DNA of 51,673 bases from Phreatobacter sp. (GTDB lineage: Bacteria > Pseudomonadota > Alphaproteobacteria > Rhizobiales > Phreatobacteraceae). The notes under the pieces were generated by a model. That model did not search any database. It worked only from the letters and a program-made list of their open reading frames with translations, and was not told the origin of the DNA. Shown here one piece after another: positions 27,009-37,647 of the stretch; the first letter of the stretch is position 1; every line of letters begins with the position of its first letter. The stretch spans positions 1 to 51,673 of the forward strand of contig NZ_JALHMP010000030.1 of the NCBI RefSeq assembly GCF_022843985.1, written 5' to 3'. The translations under genes were made by a program, and so were the position numbers.

Positions 27009-27823
27009 AACGCCCCGCCATCGCCGCGGCCCTGCTCGCCGCCGGTTTCGCCCTCGCCGCAGCCCCCGCCGGCGCGTCGCCCCAGCGCGTCGTCTCCCTC
27101 AATCTGTGCGCCGACCAGCTCCTGCTGGCGCTCGCCGACCGCAGCCAGATCGCCGCCCTGTCGGCGCTCGCCCGCGACCCCGTCGCTTCGGCGGCGGCCG
27201 AGGCGGCGCAAGGTCTCCCGCAGACGCGCGGCACGGCCGAGGAGGCGCTGGCGCTGGCGCCCGACCTCGTGCTTCTCGGCCCGCTCGACCGCCTCGGGAC
27301 AGGGCGGGTACTGGCCGCACGGGGCCTTCGTGTCGAAAGGCTCGCCCTCCCCGCCTCTCTCGCCGAGGCCCAGGCGCTGGTGCGCCGGACGGCGGCGCTG
27401 CTCGGCCATCCCGAACGGGGCGAGGCCCTGGCACGGCAGATGGACCTGCCCCCGCCGCAGGACGGGCGGACGCCCTCGGCGCTGCCCTATGAGCGGCGCG
27501 GCTATGCCGCGGGTCCGCAGTCCGTTCTCGGTGAACTGATCGCACGGGCGGGCTTCCGCCATGCCGGACCTGGCACCGGTCTCGGCGGGTTCGTCAGCCT
27601 CGAGACGGTGGTGGCACGCCGCCCCGATGTTCTGATCGTCGGGTCAGGGACAATTGGTGCCGCAGACCAGGGCGCGGCCCTCCTGGCCCATCCGGCTCTC
27701 GTCCGCGTCTATCCCGCAGAGCGGCGGATCGTCGTGCCGGATGCCCTGACCGTCTGCCCGGGACCGGGCTTCCTTGCCGCCATCGCGCGGCTCCGGCAGG
27801 CCCGCGAGACCCTGTCACCCTGA
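27005..27823 (+). CDS. BtuF/FepB-like periplasmic binding protein of an iron- or cobalamin-type ABC transporter
   Basis: 272 residues with a GTG start overlapping the ptsN stop (GTGA). Signal peptide to about residue 24 (AGASP). The COG0614 fold starts RVVSLNLCADQLLLALAD and contains EEALALAPDLVLL and LETVVARRPDVLIV. Such proteins bind vitamin B12 or ferric siderophores. No permease or ATPase gene lies next to it, so it is an orphan; the tight overlap with ptsN suggests cotranscription. Confidence 0.88.
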   Translation: MKRPAIAAALLAAGFALAAAPAGASPQRVVSLNLCADQLLLALADRSQIAALSALARDPVASAAAEAAQGLPQTRGTAEEALALAPDLVLLGPLDRLGTGRVLAARGLRVERLALPASLAEAQALVRRTAALLGHPERGEALARQMDLPPPQDGRTPSALPYERRGYAAGPQSVLGELIARAGFRHAGPGTGLGGFVSLETVVARRPDVLIVGSGTIGAADQGAALLAHPALVRVYPAERRIVVPDALTVCPGPGFLAAIARLRQARETLSP

Positions 27824-27950
27824 CGGCGGGCATGGTCACGCCGCAATTGGCCGCCAGCATCCGCAGCACTCTCGACTTGCCCGCGGCGCCGGCCGCGATA
27901 AAGTCCTCCGGGGACGCATCGCCCTTATCCGATGCCAGAGCGGAGCCAGC

Positions 27951-28508
27951 GTGTCCGACCGGATTGCCTTCGACGAATGCCTGCAGCTCGTGCTGAAGCT
28001 CGACGCCATGAAGCCGGCCAAGGGCCAGCCCAAGCGGCTCGACGCGCTGTTCCGCGACCTCGCGCGGTTCAAGCCGCACCTGCCGGCCTATGAACTGCAG
28101 GACCTCATCTGGGCGATCTGGACCAATCACGAGGACGGCTATGCCGACGAGGCGATGGAACAGGCGATCAATGCCATCGCGGTGAAGGATTACGACGTCG
28201 CCCAGCTCGTGCTCGATGCGCTGGTCGATGCGCGGCCGGAATGGTCCGAGGCCTGGAACAAGCGGGCCACGCTCAATTTCATCCGTGGCGACGACGCCTA
28301 TGCGGTGCGCGACGTGATGGAGGCGCTGCGGCGCGAACCCCGCCATTTCGGTGCGCTGTCCGGCTTCGCCCAGATCTGCCTGCGCCATGGCCGCGAGATG
28401 GAGGCCCTCATCGCCTTCGAAGCGGCGCTGGCGGTGAACCCGCATCTCGAGGGCGTGGCGGCGCTGGTCGCCGAGATGCACGCCAATGGCGGGCGCGTCC
28501 TGCACTGA
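27951..28508 (+). CDS. Tetratricopeptide-like helical repeat protein, function unknown
   Basis: 185 residues from the GTG at 27951 (CGGAG upstream); the longer frame starting at 27774 overlaps the previous gene out of frame and is less likely. The second half has TPR-like helix pairs: WSEAWNKRATLNFIRGDDAY, ALRREPRHFGALSGFAQICL, AFEAALAVNPHLE. No signal peptide, so cytoplasmic. No partner can be inferred from context. Confidence 0.75.
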   Translation: MSDRIAFDECLQLVLKLDAMKPAKGQPKRLDALFRDLARFKPHLPAYELQDLIWAIWTNHEDGYADEAMEQAINAIAVKDYDVAQLVLDALVDARPEWSEAWNKRATLNFIRGDDAYAVRDVMEALRREPRHFGALSGFAQICLRHGREMEALIAFEAALAVNPHLEGVAALVAEMHANGGRVLH

Positions 28509-28575
28509 GACAGCTGCCTCACGGCCGGGGAAGCGGCTAGACCTCGGGTCCCTCCGGCCGGCGCGTGCTGATCCC

Positions 28576-29358
28576 GTGTTTCTCCTCTCCCTCATCCTGA
28601 AGGCTGCGACGACGGCGATCATCGTCGTCACCGCCTCGCTCGTCGCCGAGCGCTCCCGGCCCTTCGTCGCCGCCCTGGTGCTGGCGCTGCCGGTTTCGAC
28701 CGGGCCGGCCTATGTGCTGCTGGCGCTCGATCACGACGCCGCCTTCATCGCCGATGCGGCCTTGTCGAGCCTCGCGGGCAATGTCGCCATCGTCCCGGCG
28801 GCACTCGCCTATGCCGTCCTCGCCCGCCGCGGCGCCGGCCTTGTCCCTGCCTATGCCGGCATGCTGGCCGCCTGGCTGGCCGCAGCGCTGGCGGTGAAGG
28901 CCTTCGACTGGACCATCGTCTCGGCGCTGGTGCTCAATCTGGTCGTCTTTGCCGGCGCGGGGGCGATCACCTGGTCGTGGCGGGGCGGCGAGAAGCCGCC
29001 GGCCATGCGGCGGCGCTGGTACGACGTGCCGCTGCGCGCGGCGATCGTCGTCACGGTGGTGGTCGGCATCATCCTCGTCTCCGAGCGCGTCGGGCCGGCG
29101 GCGACGGGCATAGCGGCGCTGTTCCCGGCGAGCTTTTCCAGCTTCATCCTGCTAATGCATCGGCGCCTCGGCGGTCCGGCGGTCGCCGCCGCCTTCATCA
29201 ACGGCATGACCATGATCTTCGGCTTCACCGGCTACCTGCTGGTGATGCATCTCTTCGCGCTGCGCGGCGAGGTCTGGGCCGGCATGGCGATCGGCCTCGC
29301 CATTCCGCTCGCCTGGTCGGCGCTGCTGCTGGTGTTCAACCGGGTCAGGGCACCCTGA
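28576..29358 (+). CDS. Multi-spanning inner-membrane protein, function unknown
   Basis: About 260 residues from the GTG at 28576; an ATG at 28486 would add a non-hydrophobic leader overlapping the previous gene, so the GTG is preferred. About seven or eight hydrophobic helices cover nearly the whole chain, with a basic loop [11 protein letters not shown] in the middle. No motif I recognise. Its last 14 bp overlap the 3' end of mutS on the other strand. Confidence 0.75.
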   Translation: MFLLSLILKAATTAIIVVTASLVAERSRPFVAALVLALPVSTGPAYVLLALDHDAAFIADAALSSLAGNVAIVPAALAYAVLARRGAGLVPAYAGMLAAWLAAALAVKAFDWTIVSALVLNLVVFAGAGAITWSWRGGEKPPAMRRRWYDVPLRAAIVVTVVVGIILVSERVGPAATGIAALFPASFSSFILLMHRRLGGPAVAAAFINGMTMIFGFTGYLLVMHLFALRGEVWAGMAIGLAIPLAWSALLLVFNRVRAP

Positions 29359-32065
29359 TCCGCCGCGCCTTCAGCGCATAGAGCGCCTCGTGCGCCTCGC
29401 GCGGCGTCATGTCGTCGGGGTCCATGCCATCGAGCAGATCGAGGACCGGATCGGGCGCAGGGGCCGCCACCGGCCGCGGCGCCGCCGCGAAGAGGGGCAG
29501 ATCGTCCACCATGCGTCGGGCCGGCGCCGACCGGTCGGTTGCCTCCAGTTCCGCCAGCACCTGCCGCGCCCGTTCGACCACGGCGGCGGGAAGGCCGGCG
29601 AGCTTGGCCACCTGGATGCCGTAGGAGCGGTCGGCGGCTCCCTCGGTGACCTCGTGCAGGAAGATCACGTCGCCGCGCCATTCCTTCACCCGCATGGTGG
29701 CGTTGGAGAGGCGGTCGAGCCGGTGCGACAGCACGGTGAGCTCGTGGAAATGCGTGGCGAAGAGCGCCCGGCAGCGGTTCGTCTCGTGCAGATGTTCCAC
29801 CGCCGCCCAGGCGATGGAGAGGCCGTCGAAGGTCGCCGTGCCGCGGCCGATCTCGTCGAGGATGACGAGGGCGCGCGGCCCCGACTGGTTGAGGATCGCC
29901 GCCGTCTCGACCATCTCGACCATGAAGGTGGACCGGCCGCGGGCGAGGTCGTCGGCCGCGCCGACGCGCGAGAACAGCCGGTCGACGATGCCGATATGGG
30001 CGGAGGCCGCAGGCACGAAGGCGCCGGCCTGGGCGAGCACGGCGACGAGGGCGTTCTGCCTGAGGAAGGTCGACTTGCCCGCCATGTTGGGGCCGGTGAC
30101 GAGCCAGATGCGGCCGCGCGGCTCTTGGCCCCTGGCCTCGCTGCCCGAGAGGTCGCAGTCATTGGCAACGAAGGGCGCACGGCCGCGGATTGCCTGTTCC
30201 ACCACGGGATGGCGCGCCTGTTTCACCGCGAAGGCGAGGGAATGGTCCACCAGCGGCCGGCACCAGGCCTCTTCCGCCGCCAGCGTGGCATTGGCGGCGG
30301 CGACGTCGAGCACGGCGATGGCCGCCGCTGCGGCGCGGATCGCCTCGGACCTGTCGAGCACGGCGCGGGCGAGATCAGCGAAGATGTCGAGTTCGATGCC
30401 AAGTGCCCGGTCGGCAGCACCCGCTATCTTCGCCTCCAACTGGCCAAGCTCGGTGGTCGAGAAGCGCATCGCGCCGGCCATGGTTTGACGGTGGATGAAG
30501 GTCTCGTTGAGCGGCGCCTTCAGGAAGGTCTCGCCGTGCTGCTGCGCCACCTCGACGAAATAGCCGAGAACGTTGTTGTGCTTGACCTTGAGGGCGCGGA
30601 TGCCGGTCTCCTCGGCGTAGCGGGTCTGCAGCGAGGCGATGACGCGGCGGCTCTCGTCGCGCAGGGCCCGTGTCTCGTCGAGGCCTGCCCGGAACCCCGG
30701 GCGGACGAAGCCGCCGTCACGCTTGAGGAGCGGCAGGTCGTCGGCCAGCGCCGCCGCGAGATGGGCGGCCAGCGCCCCGTCCGGGCGGGCGAGGCCTTCG
30801 GCGGCAAAAGCGAGTTCGCCGGCGGAGGCACCGGCGAGGAGATCGGCGAGGCTCGCCGCGGCGACAAGGCCCTGGCCGATGGCGGCGAGATCGCGCGGAC
30901 CGCCGCGCTCCATGGCGATGCGGGTCAGGGCGCGGGCCATATCCGGTGCGTTATGCAGGCGGGAGCGGATCTCGGCGCGCAGCGCAGGCGCCTGGACGAG
31001 CCCGCCCACCGCATCGAGCCGGGCGTCGATGGCGACGGGGTCGGTCAGGGGGCTGGCGAGGCGGGCCGCGAGCAGGCGGGCGCCGGCCGCCGTCACGGTC
31101 CGGTCGATGGCAGCGAGCAGCGAGCCCTGACGCTCGCCGGCGAGGGTGCGGACGAGCTCGAGATTGGCGCGCGTCGCCGCGTCGATGAGCATGGCGGCGC
31201 CGGCCGGCTCGCGCACCGGCGGGGAGAGCGGCGCGCGCGTGGCGATCTGGGTGCGCTCGACATAGGTGGCGACCGCCGCAGCCGCCGACAGTTCGAGCCG
31301 CGAGAAGGCGCCGAATCCGTCAAGCGTGCCGACGCCGAAATAGGCGGCGAGCCGACGCTCGGCGCTCGCCCCGTCGAAGAGGTCGCGCGGCGCCGGGGAG
31401 ACCGCCTTGAAGCCGCGCCAGAAATCGGCGAGGGCGGGATCGGCGTGGAGCGCGTCGGAGATGACGATCTCGCGCGGGTCGACCCGGGCGATGTCGGCAC
31501 CGAGGCGACCGCCATCGGTCTCAGCGACGCGGAACTCGCCGGTGGAGATGTCGACCCAGGCAAGGCCGAAGCCCTCGCCGCTGCCGACCGAGGCTGTACG
31601 GGCGCGGGCGACCGCCAGGAGGTAGTTGCTGCGGCGCGGCTCGAGCAGCGAATCCTCGGTCAGCGTACCCGGCGTGACAAGGCGGACGACGTCGCGCTTC
31701 ACCACCGATTTGGAGCCGCGCTTCCTGGCTTCCGCCGGGTCCTCGACCTGTTCGCAGACCGCCACCTTGAAGCCGAGCTGGATGAGCCGCTGGAGATAGT
31801 CGTCGGCGGCGTGGATGGGCACGCCGGCCATGGGGATGTCCTCGCCGAGATGCTTGCCGCGCTTGGTCAGCGCAATGCCGAGGGCCCGCGAGGCGGCCAC
31901 CGCATCATCGAAGAACAGCTCGTAGAAGTCGCCCATCCGGTAGAACAGGAGCGAATCCGGGTTCGCCGCCTTGATCTCGATATACTGCTCCATCAGCGGC
32001 GTGACGCGGCTGTCCGGCTCGGCGGGCGGGGTCGGCGCAGGCTGATGGTCAGGAGCGTCGGGCAT
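29345..32065 (-). CDS. mutS: DNA mismatch repair ATPase
   Basis: 906 residues, full length. The N-terminal mismatch-reading motif is present ([15 protein letters not shown], with the Phe-x-Glu), as are the core and clamp. The ABC-type ATPase has Walker [11 protein letters not shown] (about residue 655) and Walker [17 protein letters not shown]. The C-terminal dimer/MutL region ends in [16 protein letters not shown]. It binds mispairs and recruits MutL. Confidence 0.98.
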   Translation of the reverse strand: MPDAPDHQPAPTPPAEPDSRVTPLMEQYIEIKAANPDSLLFYRMGDFYELFFDDAVAASRALGIALTKRGKHLGEDIPMAGVPIHAADDYLQRLIQLGFKVAVCEQVEDPAEARKRGSKSVVKRDVVRLVTPGTLTEDSLLEPRRSNYLLAVARARTASVGSGEGFGLAWVDISTGEFRVAETDGGRLGADIARVDPREIVISDALHADPALADFWRGFKAVSPAPRDLFDGASAERRLAAYFGVGTLDGFGAFSRLELSAAAAVATYVERTQIATRAPLSPPVREPAGAAMLIDAATRANLELVRTLAGERQGSLLAAIDRTVTAAGARLLAARLASPLTDPVAIDARLDAVGGLVQAPALRAEIRSRLHNAPDMARALTRIAMERGGPRDLAAIGQGLVAAASLADLLAGASAGELAFAAEGLARPDGALAAHLAAALADDLPLLKRDGGFVRPGFRAGLDETRALRDESRRVIASLQTRYAEETGIRALKVKHNNVLGYFVEVAQQHGETFLKAPLNETFIHRQTMAGAMRFSTTELGQLEAKIAGAADRALGIELDIFADLARAVLDRSEAIRAAAAAIAVLDVAAANATLAAEEAWCRPLVDHSLAFAVKQARHPVVEQAIRGRAPFVANDCDLSGSEARGQEPRGRIWLVTGPNMAGKSTFLRQNALVAVLAQAGAFVPAASAHIGIVDRLFSRVGAADDLARGRSTFMVEMVETAAILNQSGPRALVILDEIGRGTATFDGLSIAWAAVEHLHETNRCRALFATHFHELTVLSHRLDRLSNATMRVKEWRGDVIFLHEVTEGAADRSYGIQVAKLAGLPAAVVERARQVLAELEATDRSAPARRMVDDLPLFAAAPRPVAAPAPDPVLDLLDGMDPDDMTPREAHEALYALKARRIRVP

Positions 32066-32196
32066 CGGCGGCGACGCTCGCAGGTGGGGCCTTCGGATTC
32101 AACCGCCGCGGCGCAAAGCCCACAGGCTTTGGGGCAGCCGAGGCCGACACGTGCCGCGCAAGGGCCTCTCACCCTTGATGGCCCCTCACCCTCGGC

Positions 32197-32985
32197 TCAC
32201 AGGACGCGCGCGAGGTCCGCCTGGACCGACTGCAACCGCGGCAGGAATTCCCGGACCAGAGCCGCGGGAGGGAAGCGAGCCGCCTGGGTGCCGATATTGA
32301 TGGCGGCGAGGACACGGCCGGCCCGGTCGGCGACCGGCACGGCGATGGAGGTGAGGCCGATCTCCAGTTCTTGGTCGATGACCGCATGGCCCTCGGCGCG
32401 GGCACGGGCAAGCCGCGCCATGATCGCCTCGACGCCGGTGACGGTGCGGGCGGTCAGCGCCCGCCGGTCAGCGGCCTCGACCAGGGCCCGCGCCTCTGCC
32501 TCAGGCAGGGCCGCGAGCAGGACACGGCCCATCGAGGTGCAATAGGCCGGCAACCGCGCCCCGACGGCAAGGCCGACCGACATGATGCGCTTGGTGGCGG
32601 CGCGGGCGACATAGACGATCTCGCCGCCGTCAAGGATGGAGGCGGAAGAACTCTCGCCGATCGTCTCGCTCAGCCGCTCCAGCGCGCTCTGCAGGACAGC
32701 GGTGAGCGGGGTGGCGGCAAGATAGGCATAGCCGAGCTTGAGGACGCGGGGCGTCAGGGTGAAGAAGCGCCCGTCGGTTTCGGCATAGCCGATGCGGACG
32801 AGGGTGATCAGGCAGCGGCGGGCGGTGGCCCGCGTCAGGCCGGTCATCCGCGCCACGTCGGCGATGGTCAGGCGCGGATGGGTGCCGTCGAAACAGGCGA
32901 TGCAGGCCAGGCCCTTCTCGAGGCCGAGCATGTGATCGCGGTCGATCTGGCGAAACGGGACGGCCGGCGGGTCCGAGGAAGGCAC
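32197..32985 (-). CDS. IclR-family transcriptional regulator, PcaR/PobR-like
   Basis: 262 residues with an N-terminal winged helix-turn-helix (ARMTGLTRATARRCLITLVR) and a C-terminal IclR effector-binding domain (SVGLAVGARLPAYCTSMGRV; IDQELEIGLTSIAVPV). Overall it is closest to the PcaR/PcaU/PobR subgroup that senses aromatic acids, but no aromatic catabolic genes are nearby. A perfect 21-bp palindrome lies just upstream of its start, shared with the divergent amidotransferase gene; autoregulation and control of that gene are likely. Confidence 0.92.
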   Translation of the reverse strand: MPSSDPPAVPFRQIDRDHMLGLEKGLACIACFDGTHPRLTIADVARMTGLTRATARRCLITLVRIGYAETDGRFFTLTPRVLKLGYAYLAATPLTAVLQSALERLSETIGESSSASILDGGEIVYVARAATKRIMSVGLAVGARLPAYCTSMGRVLLAALPEAEARALVEAADRRALTARTVTGVEAIMARLARARAEGHAVIDQELEIGLTSIAVPVADRAGRVLAAINIGTQAARFPPAALVREFLPRLQSVQADLARVL

Positions 32986-32998
32986 GAGGGCTCACATG

Positions 32999-33019
32999 AC
33001 TGTGCGGTCACCGCACAGT
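32999..33019. promoter_or_regulatory. Perfect palindromic operator between the IclR regulator and the amidotransferase
   Basis: ACTGTGCGGT (32999-33008), one central C, ACCGCACAGT (33010-33019): 10-bp arms with no mismatch. It begins 13 bp upstream of the regulator's start codon and ends about 100 bp before the divergent gene. A likely binding site for the IclR-type regulator itself. Confidence 0.75.
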
Positions 33020-33121
33020 GTCGCGCCTTCCTGCGATGCCGGCAATGGCCGCGCCCCATTTTCCTCCGCAGCGCGATGTGCCATTTCAGGGCCGATCGTC
33101 ACCCCCCGCAGCAGGCCCTTC

Positions 33122-33985
33122 ATGTCCCTCCGCCTCCTCGTCGTCGAAGGCAATACGGCCACCGACCGCGCCCGCCATGCCGGCAGCCGCGGCGCGACGC
33201 CGTCACAAGCCTATGCCGAGGTGCTGCGCGACCTCGCGCCGGACGCCGTGATCGACATTGCCTTCCCGGCCGATCGCGGCGCCAACCTGCCGGATTCCGG
33301 CGGGCTCGCCGGTTATGATGGCGTGGCGCTGACCGGGTCCTCCCTGAACCTCTACGACATGACGCCGGAGATCCGCGCCCAGGTCGATCTGGCCCGCGAG
33401 GTCCTGGCCTCGGGCACGCCGGTCTTCGGCTCGTGCTGGGGATTGCAGGTGCTGACGACGGCGGCCGGCGGGGTCGTCAGGCGCAATCCGAAGGGCCGCG
33501 AAATGGGCTTCGCCCGCAAGATCGTGCCGACGGAAGCCGGCCGCAGCCATCCGATGCTGGCGGGCCGGCCCGCCGCTTTCGACGCGCCGGCGGTCCACCA
33601 GGACGAGGTGGAGACCATGGCGCCGGGGACGGTGCTGCTCGCCTCCAACGGCATGAGCGAGGTGCAGGCGGTGGAGATCCGCGTCGGCCAGGCGGTGGCC
33701 TGGGCCGTGCAGTATCACCCGGAGTTCTCGCTGGCGGAGGTCGCCGCGATCGGCAGGGCGATCGGCCCGCGGCTGACGGAAGAGGGCTTCTTCGAGGACG
33801 ACGCGGCCGTGGCCCGGTGGAGCGCGGATCTCGTCGCCCTTGATGCCGACCCTGCCAACCGGACCATTGCCTGGCGCCACGGCCTCGACGGCGAACTGCT
33901 CGATGCGGGCCGGCGCCGGACTGAAATCGCCAACTGGCTCGCCGCGCAGGTCCGGCCGACGAAAAGCCGGCGCGGGCGGGGCTGA
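33122..33985 (+). CDS. Class I glutamine amidotransferase-like protein
   Basis: 287 residues. The triad is visible: Cys in FGSCWGLQ, His and Glu in QYHPEFS. The fold is like the GMP-synthase amidotransferase domain, and no synthetase domain is fused, so it may be a free-standing glutaminase or gamma-glutamyl hydrolase. The C-terminal 70 residues are a family extension of unknown role. Divergent from the IclR regulator and probably its target. Confidence 0.88.
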   Translation: MSLRLLVVEGNTATDRARHAGSRGATPSQAYAEVLRDLAPDAVIDIAFPADRGANLPDSGGLAGYDGVALTGSSLNLYDMTPEIRAQVDLAREVLASGTPVFGSCWGLQVLTTAAGGVVRRNPKGREMGFARKIVPTEAGRSHPMLAGRPAAFDAPAVHQDEVETMAPGTVLLASNGMSEVQAVEIRVGQAVAWAVQYHPEFSLAEVAAIGRAIGPRLTEEGFFEDDAAVARWSADLVALDADPANRTIAWRHGLDGELLDAGRRRTEIANWLAAQVRPTKSRRGRG

Positions 33986-33989
33986 CGGG

Positions 33990-35804
33990 TCACGCGTCCA
34001 TCTTCAGGGCGGCGATGAAGGCTTCCTGCGGGATGTCGACCTTGCCGAACTGGCGCATCTTCTTCTTGCCCTCCTTCTGCTTGTCGAGAAGCTTGCGCTT
34101 TCGGGAGATGTCGCCGCCGTAGCACTTGGCGGTGACGTCCTTGCGCAGGGCCGAGATGGTCTCGCGGGCGATGACCTTGGCGCCGATCGAGGCCTGGATC
34201 GGGATCTTGAAGAGATGCTGCGGGATGAGATCCTTCAGCTTCTCGCACATGGCGCGGCCGCGACTCTCGGCGCGGTTCCTGTGGACCAGCATGGAGAGGG
34301 CATCGACCGGCTCGCCATTGACCAGGATCGACATCTTCACGAGGTCGCCCTCGCGGTAGTCGGTGATCTGGTAGTCGAAGGAGGCATAGCCCTTCGAGAT
34401 CGACTTCAGCCGGTCGTAGAAGTCGAAGACCACCTCGTTGAGCGGCAGGTCGTAGGTGACCATGGCGCGCGAGCCGACATAGGTCAGGTCGATCTGGACG
34501 CCGCGGCGGTCCTGGCAGAGCTTCAGCACCGAGCCGAGATAATCGTCCGGCGTCATGATCTTGGCGCGGATCCACGGCTCCGAGATGATCTCGATCTTCA
34601 TCGGATCGGGCATGTCGGCGGGGTTGTGCAGTTCGAGCAGCGTGCCGTCGCGCTGCATGATCTGGTAGACGACCGAGGGGGCGGTGGCGATCAGGTCGAG
34701 ATTGAACTCGCGCTCCAGCCGCTCCTGGATGATCTCCAGGTGCAGGAGGCCGAGGAAGCCGCAGCGGAAGCCGAAGCCCAGCGCCGCCGAGCTCTCCATC
34801 TCGAAGGAGAAGCTGGCGTCGTTGAGCCGGAGACGGCCCATGGCGGCGCGCAGGTCCTCGAAATCGGCGGCGTCCTGCGGGAAAAGGCCGCAGAACACCA
34901 CCGGCTGCGCCGGCTTGAACCCGGGCAGGGCCTTTTCGGTCGGCTTCTTGTCGTCGGTGATCGTGTCGCCGACGCGCGTGTCCGCGACCTCCTTGATCGA
35001 GGCGGTGATGAAGCCGACCTCGCCGGGGCCGAGATCGCTGACGTCCTTCATCTTCGGGGTGAAGACGCCGATCTTGTCGATGTCATAGACCGCGTCGGTG
35101 CCCATCATCTTGATGCGCTGATGCTTCTTCATGACGCCGTCGATGATGCGGACCAGCACGACGACGCCGAGATAGGGGTCGTACCAACTGTCGACCAGCA
35201 TGGCCTTCAGCGGCGCGGCGCGGTCTCCCTTCGGTGGCGGCAGGCGGGTGACGATGGCCTCCAGCACGCCCTCGATATTGATGCCGGTCTTGGCGGAGAC
35301 CTCGATGGCTTCGGAGGCGTCGAGGCCGATGACGTCCTCGATCTGCTGCTTGACGCGCTCCGGCTCGGCGGCCGGCAGGTCGATCTTGTTGAGGACGGGC
35401 ACGATCTCGTGGCCGGCATCGAGCGCCTGGTAGACATTGGCGAGGGTCTGCGCCTCGACGCCCTGCGAGGCGTCGACGACGAGGATGGAGCCCTCGCAGG
35501 CGGCGAGCGAGCGCGACACCTCATAGGCGAAGTCGACGTGGCCGGGCGTGTCCATCAGATTGAGGACATAGGTCTTGCCGTCCTTGGCCGGATAGTCGAG
35601 GCGCACGGTCTGCGCCTTGATGGTGATGCCGCGTTCCTTCTCGATATCCATGTTGTCGAGGACCTGTTCGGTCATCTCGCGCGCGGTAAGGCCTCCCGTC
35701 ACCTGGATGAGGCGGTCAGCGAGGGTTGATTTCCCGTGGTCGATATGGGCCACGATCGAGAAGTTGCGGATCAGGTCGAGCGGCGTGTCGGTCATGGTCC
35801 GCAC
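33990..35804 (-). CDS. lepA: Elongation factor 4 (back-translocating GTPase)
   Basis: 604 residues, full length. G1 is AHIDHGKST (residues 19-27), and the G3 segment DTPGHVDF and the NKIDLP motif are intact. The LepA-specific C-terminal domain ends [14 protein letters not shown] followed by the lysine-rich [16 protein letters not shown]. It acts on stalled or mistranslocated ribosomes. ATG 35804 is given; the in-frame ATG three codons later is also possible. Confidence 0.98.
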   Translation of the reverse strand: MRTMTDTPLDLIRNFSIVAHIDHGKSTLADRLIQVTGGLTAREMTEQVLDNMDIEKERGITIKAQTVRLDYPAKDGKTYVLNLMDTPGHVDFAYEVSRSLAACEGSILVVDASQGVEAQTLANVYQALDAGHEIVPVLNKIDLPAAEPERVKQQIEDVIGLDASEAIEVSAKTGINIEGVLEAIVTRLPPPKGDRAAPLKAMLVDSWYDPYLGVVVLVRIIDGVMKKHQRIKMMGTDAVYDIDKIGVFTPKMKDVSDLGPGEVGFITASIKEVADTRVGDTITDDKKPTEKALPGFKPAQPVVFCGLFPQDAADFEDLRAAMGRLRLNDASFSFEMESSAALGFGFRCGFLGLLHLEIIQERLEREFNLDLIATAPSVVYQIMQRDGTLLELHNPADMPDPMKIEIISEPWIRAKIMTPDDYLGSVLKLCQDRRGVQIDLTYVGSRAMVTYDLPLNEVVFDFYDRLKSISKGYASFDYQITDYREGDLVKMSILVNGEPVDALSMLVHRNRAESRGRAMCEKLKDLIPQHLFKIPIQASIGAKVIARETISALRKDVTAKCYGGDISRKRKLLDKQKEGKKKMRQFGKVDIPQEAFIAALKMDA

Positions 35805-35841
35805 ATAGCAGCGAAGCGGCCGGTTTGGAAGGATTGCGACA

Positions 35842-36915
35842 CTAACGTTCGCCTGATGGGACAGCTATGCCGCCGATACCGGCGGCGACCGGCGGCAGCG
35901 GTCTCGGCCGGGCGCTGCGCAGGAACCGCATCAGCGGCTTTTCGACGATCAGGTGCACGCCGATCCCGACCGCGACGGCAGCCGTTCCGATCGCGAGTGC
36001 CAGGACCGGCTGATCGAGAGCCGGGCCGGTCGCCCAGCCGGCCCGGCGGCTGGCGAACGAGAGGACCGATATGGCGATGCCGTGGCTCAGATAGACGGCA
36101 TAGGAGGCATCGCCGAGAAGCAGCGGGAAGGGGTGCGCGCCGATCCGGCGGGCATCGTCGAGGATTACGGCGCCGGTGACGAGGGCAAGCGCCGGCAGGC
36201 CCCACCAGAAGATGCGCGGCCAGCCTTCGGGCGCGCCCGCGAAGCCGGCTGCGGCAATGAAGCCGATGACGCCGAACCCGACCAGCAGCTGGCCCGATGC
36301 GGCAGGGAGCCTGCCGCCGGCCTGACGCCAGGTCCCGAAGAGATAACCGGCGAGAAACTCGAGGAGCAGCGGGCTGGTGAAGGAGATGCCCATCGGGCCC
36401 TGCGGCTCCAGGATCGCTCCGATCGCCACCAGGGAGAGCAGGACGACCGAGAGGATGACCGCCTGGTGGCGGCGCGACACGAGCATGGCGGCGAGGACGA
36501 GGAGGTAGAACAGCGCCTCGAACCACAGGGTCCAGCCCTGATAAAGGAAGGGAAACCGGTCGGCGGTGCCCGGAACGACGGTCGGGATCAGCAGGAACGA
36601 GCTGACGATCCAGCCTGTATCGAGGGGCAGCCGCGGCAGAAGGTCGGGCGCCAGCAGTTTGGTCGCGACCAGAAGCGCCGTGAACAGCCAGTAGAGCGGC
36701 AGGATGCGCGCGACCCGGTCATAGGCGAAGATGACCGGCCGAACCGGCTTCACGGCCGTGACCATGGCGATCACCAGACCGCTGATGACGAAAAACACGT
36801 CGACGCCCGCCGACCCGACGACCGCGACATCGCCGAACACGTGATAGGCGACGACCATCAATGCGGCGGCCGCCCGGAGATACTGGATCGATGCGAGGCG
36901 GTCGTTCGGTGTCAT
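35842..36915 (-). CDS. Acyltransferase family 3 membrane protein
   Basis: 357 residues with about ten membrane segments. The start [19 protein letters not shown] has the family's catalytic His in VVAYHVFG, and the [15 protein letters not shown] segment is diagnostic. The family O-acylates extracellular sugars (LPS, capsule, exopolysaccharide, peptidoglycan). The upstream in-frame ATG at 37011 is rejected because the family start fits 36915. No sugar-biosynthesis genes nearby show the target. Confidence 0.92.
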   Translation of the reverse strand: MTPNDRLASIQYLRAAAALMVVAYHVFGDVAVVGSAGVDVFFVISGLVIAMVTAVKPVRPVIFAYDRVARILPLYWLFTALLVATKLLAPDLLPRLPLDTGWIVSSFLLIPTVVPGTADRFPFLYQGWTLWFEALFYLLVLAAMLVSRRHQAVILSVVLLSLVAIGAILEPQGPMGISFTSPLLLEFLAGYLFGTWRQAGGRLPAASGQLLVGFGVIGFIAAAGFAGAPEGWPRIFWWGLPALALVTGAVILDDARRIGAHPFPLLLGDASYAVYLSHGIAISVLSFASRRAGWATGPALDQPVLALAIGTAAVAVGIGVHLIVEKPLMRFLRSARPRPLPPVAAGIGGIAVPSGER

Positions 36916-37142
36916 GCGGTCCCGTCGGTCGGCTGTTGTGCCGCAGATGCGCTTGCCTAAGGTCATTCCGGCACAGGCCTGCGCCGAAAGGAGCCAGACG
37001 GGAGGCGCCATCCCGCCGGCGCCGTTTCAACCGCAAGGACCGCGCCAGAGCCGGCCGGCGCGCCCATCACGACCCGAGCTGCTTGCCAAGCCCGAGCGCC
37101 GGGTGCGACATAGCGCCTGTTGCGGTGCAGAGAGAGGCCCCG

Positions 37143-37640
37143 ATGACCCGCAAACGCGAAGCCTATCAATCCGGCCACACGCCGAAATTCATGGTCGTGA
37201 TCGACGATTCGCAGGAATGCGACCGCGCCATCGTCTTCGCCGCGCGCCGGGCGTCCCGCACCGGCCACAGGCTCCAGATGCTGGCCGTGGTGGAACCGCG
37301 AATCGGCGACGGCCAGGCGCTGTTCGGCGTCGCCGACGTCATGCGCGCGGAAGCCCATGCCGATGCCCGCGCCAAGCTCGATGCGGCCGCCGACCGCGCC
37401 ATGAAGCTCGTCGGCGTCGAGCCCGAACTGGTGGTGCGTGAGGGTACGCTGGCCGAGGCGATCCTCGCCCAGATCGAGGACGACCCGGACATCTCGATCC
37501 TGGTTCTCGCCGCCAGCGCCGGCAAGGACGGGCCGGGACCCCTGGTCTCCAGCCTCGCCCGCACGGCGGGGTCCTATCCGATCCCCGTCGCCATCGTGCC
37601 CGGCCAGCTTTCCGACGACGAGATCGCGGCGCTGGCCTGA
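37143..37640 (+). CDS. Universal stress protein, UspA family
   Basis: 165 residues, single Usp domain. FMVVIDDSQECDRAIVFAAR opens the fold; the ATP-binding loop region near the C-terminus (AASAGKDGPGPLVSSLAR) is diverged from the classic G-x2-G-x9-G(S/T). ATP binding is therefore uncertain. The ATG follows GAGAGG. It converges on the Tat hydrolase gene with a 7-bp gap. Confidence 0.88.
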   Translation: MTRKREAYQSGHTPKFMVVIDDSQECDRAIVFAARRASRTGHRLQMLAVVEPRIGDGQALFGVADVMRAEAHADARAKLDAAADRAMKLVGVEPELVVREGTLAEAILAQIEDDPDISILVLAASAGKDGPGPLVSSLARTAGSYPIPVAIVPGQLSDDEIAALA

Positions 37641-37647
37641 GCCGGCC

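Noticed and set aside
29390-32545. A 1051-codon open frame on the plus strand opposite mutS
   Set aside because: It is the antisense of a fully conserved mutS in very GC-rich DNA, where stop codons are rare; the protein is Arg/Gly/Ala-rich with no domain.
33840-35729. A 629-codon open frame opposite lepA
   Set aside because: Antisense shadow of lepA; low-complexity composition and no ribosome site.
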